Shown in pieces: positions 60,801-64,000 of a stretch of DNA of 64,000 nt. How positions within the stretch are numbered: the stretch's first letter is position 1; every line of letters starts with the position of its first letter. The stretch is from Ulota crispa. Taxonomy: Eukaryota; Streptophyta; Bryopsida; Orthotrichales; Orthotrichaceae. The notes beneath the pieces are model-generated. The model did not search any database and was not told where the DNA came from. It saw only the letters and a program-made list of their open reading frames with translations. The position numbers and the translations under genes were made by a program. Location of the stretch: NCBI GenBank assembly GCA_963920765.1, contig OY987244.1:26020358-26084357 (forward strand), given 5' to 3'.

Positions 60801-63090
60801 TAAAAAGCAAGAGTGAGCAAACACTTTTGTCCATGCTCTCCATTTTGTGCATCTTGTGTTGTCTAACGACCAAATTTTGTTCAAAACAACAACCATGATA
60901 TGAGGAGGAGGGTTAGAGTGTAACCACGTTGGAGATAGAAGTGGAAATAGCTAGCTCTCACCTCATTATAGAACTCTTGCTTGCTTTGACACGACTCGGG
61001 TGACAACACTTTGGCAGCAATCTCTTGCCCGTCGGGCAACTTGCCGTAGAATACATCCCCGAACCCACCTGAACCAATTTTGTGAGCAAAATTGTCGGTG
61101 GATTGCTTGATCTTGCTCTCGGAGTACCACACTTGTGAGAATCCTGTTGTTTGCATTTTGCGCTGGAACGCCTTGTCCACCGGGTCCAGAAATTCTACGT
61201 CAACGAAGAACCACGCAACACAGTCATGAATGATGTTGGAGAGTGCTCAAAGACATTCACGGAGTTGCAATTTGGGATTGCAGACAGTCACTTTGTGGGA
61301 TTAATTTCTTAACCTCTAGAATAAGAGAAAATTTCAAGGATACCCTTGAAATTTGCAATATTTGCATTGCATTGCATGAATACCCAAATTGCACAAATAT
61401 CCTTGTACCATAAATTTTTAGGCATTTATTGATTTGATGTGCTAGTACTTCCTTCATGACCAATGTAGAAGAAGGGAATGTAATGAAACAAATAAAAGAA
61501 ACAACATGTGCACAAAGGAAGAAGGGAAATGACATGCACAACAAAACAATTGCCTAAATTTTTTGGTGCAAGCGTATTTTTCCAATTTCTGAAAAAGTAG
61601 GGGTATCTCTGCAAAGCAATGCACATATTGCAAACTTCAGAGGTCTCCATGAAAATTTTCCCTAGAATAACATGCCTAGAGTTCTTTTTGGCTATCTTGG
61701 TCTCATATTTCTCAAAATCAATATGTACCTCACATAGGATCATTTTGGGGAGTTGAAAGCCATAAAATTGATGCCATATACAACTTATTATAGACTTTCC
61801 AACGTCCGTCCATAAATAATGGTCCAAAACTGTTTTGGTTCCTAACATTTGCAAAACATCAAAGAGATATGTCCGAGTTGGAAGACATGCAAAACTTCAG
61901 GAAGAATGCACACAAAACCTTGGGAATTTTCCACTGTACAGTACAGGGGTATAAAAAGTCAAAAATTTCAGGAATAGTCCATCGGTAGGTAGATGAGCAA
62001 AACTTGCTCAAAGTGTGAAAATTTGAGGTACAAGGCAGTAAGCATAGTTGTTACTTTGACTGAACATTGGACAGCACAGGCAGACGCACAAAACAGACAA
62101 TATGGATGGATTTGTTTGTCTTCTCTTGTGTTTTTAGGATAGCTTTTGGTTTTCTGACTTGAAAAGGGAAAAAACAAATCACTATATTTTATTTTTATTA
62201 AGTGATATGGTTTCAAATTCACTTACAGACTTCAAATTGGCAAAAACAAGTGTCACTAGCATGTATGAAAGAAATTTTCTTTATCATTTTTTATCATTTA
62301 TGAAGTCAACTATGAGTAACATTATATTTGTTAAATTGGGAAAAACAGAGGTATCATTTTGTACTCCACCTTACACCCAAAAATTTACCTTAAATCCAAA
62401 AAGTTACCTTAAACCATATTTGAAGGTATTAGATTTAGTTTGAGCCATTAAGATTTTTTCTCTCGCAAATTCCTCCTCTTAGGTGAGGACACGCGTGTCA
62501 TAAAAAACACTGCGAGCTTAATTTTAGGTGATCACCTAAAATCTTCAGAAATCCCAAAATGTACTACTTTCCCCAATTTAACGAATATGATGTTGAGTTG
62601 ACTACATCAAACAGACCGTGAGCTCAGACACTCTGGGGGACATGGGGACGGACGGTCGGTCCAATGTGACAATATGGCTGTAAGGGAAGAATTGAAAGGT
62701 GAAGAGAGGTTTGAATGGAAGATGCTTACTGTCTCGTGCGTAGCAGAACCAGAATACCAAGCCTGCTGCAAGCAGAGACAACACGCCACTGATCACTCCC
62801 ACCACAATCCACCACCAAGCGGTGGAGTTGCTGGAGCTTGTTCCTGCAGCGCTGCTCCAAAGCCACGTGTTGGAATCCAAGATGTCACACACAACCAGGT
62901 AATATCCACGGTCGTCGTTCAGCTTCAGAGCCCAGTTCACGGCGAGGTCGCCAACTGGAGTGCTGCTCCAGTATACCGTCCCGGCCGTTCCGTTGTTTTT
63001 CACTTGCAAGCGACCATTCGGCTGCAACACCAGCTGACAGCTATGGCGAGCTTGCGACGTGTTGGAAAGCCCCGGTGGTTCCCAGATCAC
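51834..63090 (-). CDS. Bulb-type-lectin receptor-like kinase, copy 2 (partial; exons 2-9)
   Basis: Exons 63090-62730, 61194-60962, 60427-60301, 60164-60096, 59456-59261, 58881-58776, 56383-56234 and 52046-51834. Each equals its copy-1 partner in length and phase, except the last, which is one codon shorter. No stop or frameshift is seen. It encodes the second lectin repeat ([17 protein letters not shown]), the membrane span, and a complete kinase with [27 protein letters not shown] and GTPGYLDPE. Exon 1 (signal peptide and first lectin repeats) should begin within a few hundred bases past the window. Relative to copy 1, changes cluster in the C-terminal tail ([16 protein letters not shown]) and the loop before it, while the N-lobe is almost unchanged. 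Both copies therefore look functional, consistent with a tandem receptor cluster. Role inferred from domains only. Confidence 0.85.
52250..53270. repeat. Family I repeat, copy I2 (~1.0 kb)
   Basis: Left end TATGGTTGTTACTTTGG, right end GGTCCAATGTGACAATCATG, imperfect inverse copies. Related to repeats at 60537 (reversed) and 62043. The right third appears to contain additional inserted AT-rich DNA. Confidence 0.55.
53381..54304. repeat. TTAA-family element A2 (924 bp), inserted after duplication
   Basis: TTAA at 53377-53380 and 54305-54308, ends CCCCTAAAGGACCAACTG and CCTTTAGGGG. In duplication copy 1 the flanks are joined at 30997-31000 (TTAG), so the site was empty when the block duplicated. 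Confidence 0.9.
54828..55681. repeat. TTAA-family element O1 (854 bp), inserted after duplication
   Basis: TTAA at 54824-54827 and 55682-55685, ends CCCCTGAAGGACTGGATCC and ATAGACCTTTAAGGG. Copy 1 has a single TTAA at 32261-32264 with the same flanks joined ('gattac' and 'atgtgttgttag'). Confidence 0.9.
57300..58440. other. Intron DNA specific to copy 2
   Basis: Between about 57340 and 58090 copy 2 holds ~750 bp absent from copy 1 ('acgctcggggagtgca' on the left, 'gggaatgcactcccca' on the right). The two borders are inverse phrases (GGGGAGTGCA / TGCACTCCCC), so this is probably another DNA element insertion. Confidence 0.5.
60537..60897. repeat. Family I repeat, copy I3 (361 bp, inverted)
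   Basis: Ends ATGGATGTCACATTGGAC and AACAACAACCATG. It is in opposite orientation to I2 and I4, and absent from copy 1 (38030-38070), where the flanks are adjacent. In kinase 2 intron 3. Confidence 0.65.
61325..61662. repeat. Foldback MITE C4 (338 bp) with empty site
   Basis: Ends GAGAAAATTTCAAGG and CATGAAAATTTTCCC, flanked by TAGAATAA on both sides. Copy 1 at about 38868-38880 has a single TAGAATA. Inserted in kinase 2 intron 2 after the duplication. Confidence 0.85.
62043..62677. repeat. Family I repeat, copy I4, containing B6
   Basis: Left CATAGTTGTTACTTTGAC, right GGTCCAATGTGACAATATGG. The right end lies about 50 bp from the donor of kinase 2 exon 2 (62730). Copy 1 lacks it. Confidence 0.6.
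62318..62594. repeat. Family B MITE, copy B6 (277 bp), GAGT target
   Basis: Ends AACATTATATTTGTTAAATT and inverse, flanked by GAGT on both sides. Nested in I4, whose sister I2 shows the uninterrupted site near 52550 ('ctatgagttgactacatt'). Confidence 0.88.
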
Positions 63091-64000
63091 CTGAATTAGA
63101 CAACCCCCCCAATTATATTACAACATAACACTTTTCTGAGCAAACGATGGGCATACAATGTCAGGCAAAATCTCAGAACAGGGAACACAACAAAGTGCCT
63201 TGCACACCGTTCACCCTGCAATGTACTCTGTCGTCGTGTGCACGTTGTAATGTTTTTTTCTACACTTTGAGGATTAAAGCTCTGTTCGCCTGGGCTAATT
63301 TTAGTTCAGGAAACATCTCTTTTTTGTGAAGAGGGCAGCCTAGTTTTTTTACCACCATAGCTGATAGCTCCCTTTGTGACCACGTTATATAGTACCCTGA
63401 TAATAATCTGCACGATTACCCGCCCAGTTTAATTTCCAACCCTCCCTGTGCCAGCAGGTTTATCAAAAGTAAATACAGGGCTGCCCTAGATTTTGCTCAC
63501 CAAAGTGGAGAAAAGGATTCTCGGCAAAGAACTAGATCATCCCATTTGAGAGTTGAGACGCGTTCACTCTGGAATTTGACTAATTTGAGACACGCATCTG
63601 AAAATTCAGATCTTTTCTAGTAACAGACTCGAGAGCTCTGGAGTTTCAGTTGCACAACAAATTACCATAATCATAGAAAGCACTTGTATAGCAATGACCA
63701 GGAGACTGAGGAGAGCAACTAAAACCGGCACTTGAAACCTCACTAAGAATATTGCAAGTAACTTGCGATGATAACCTAATATTAAAATTACATTAATGGT
63801 GTCAGTGGTAAAAATGCAATACAACGATAGGAGGAAGTCGTCTGAGGCATTCAATAGTTAGTAATGCTGTACTTAAGAACTAAGAGCAAGCAACCTGCTC
63901 AGGCCACTTGTGGAAAGTCCCTATTGTCGGTATTTAATTTCACATTATGGCACTCCAAAAGAAACGCCAAAATACTCAACTTGAGAAGGTTAGTGCAGCT

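Larger units (their letters stand above)
51041..64000 (-). repeat. Segmental duplication, copy 2 (cut by the right edge)
   Basis: Collinear with 28076-40880, starting from the block 'catattaatcaacaatc' / 'catattgatccccaatc'. The similarity continues into the intron upstream of exon 2 up to position 64000 (compare 63830-64000 with 40640-40800). Unlike copy 1, it carries A2, O1, C4, I3 and I4 plus B6. Confidence 0.9.

Overview
The window is plant nuclear DNA, most probably from a seedless land plant (bryophyte, fern or lycophyte). The evidence is an intronless gene for a chloroplast-targeted thylakoid-type protein, many GT-AG introns, plant-type receptor kinases, a plant-like PELP1 gene, and a very dense load of short inverted-repeat DNA transposons. 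The species cannot be fixed from this sequence. I saw no LTR retrotransposon, transposase gene, tRNA or rRNA.

Layout. 1-1.26 kb: probable 5' leader of a gene that runs off the left edge. 1.3-14.2 kb: gene-poor, AT-rich DNA made largely of nested MITE-like elements. 14.7-15.3 kb: single-exon gene for a predicted plastid membrane protein. 16.9-19.3 kb: Stowaway-like and other MITEs. 19.4-19.8 kb: an isolated fragment of a SEC24 coat-protein gene. 20.3-20.5 kb: an unassigned coding-like exon. 21.0-25.2 kb: a PELP1/Rix1-like ribosome-biogenesis gene, 5' truncated and with in-frame stops. 26-28.8 kb: more inverted-repeat elements. 29.1-41.9 kb, minus strand: an intact nine-exon receptor kinase (736 aa) with a bulb-type-lectin ectodomain. 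42-51 kb: repeat-rich spacer. 51.8-63.1 kb, minus strand: a second, tandemly duplicated copy of that kinase; exons 2-9 are present and exon 1 lies beyond the right edge.

The receptor-kinase pair is a segmental duplication of about 13 kb, intron by intron. It acts as a natural before/after comparison: several elements occur in one copy only, so their ends and target-site duplications can be read directly. This shows (i) a large family set flanked on both sides by TTAA with CCCCTAAAGG-like ends, 67 bp to about 1.3 kb long, about 15 members and roughly a sixth of the window; (ii) a six-copy family (~255-280 bp) with 4-bp target duplications, one member of which sits 5 bp inside a receptor-kinase intron and forms part of its splice donor; (iii) TA-duplicating elements with AGGTAGG ends; and (iv) foldback elements with 8-9 bp duplications. 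The TTAA set is the best candidate for something undescribed, because TTAA-specific transposition is a piggyBac-type (or Sola3-type) trait and is not a usual plant MITE signature.
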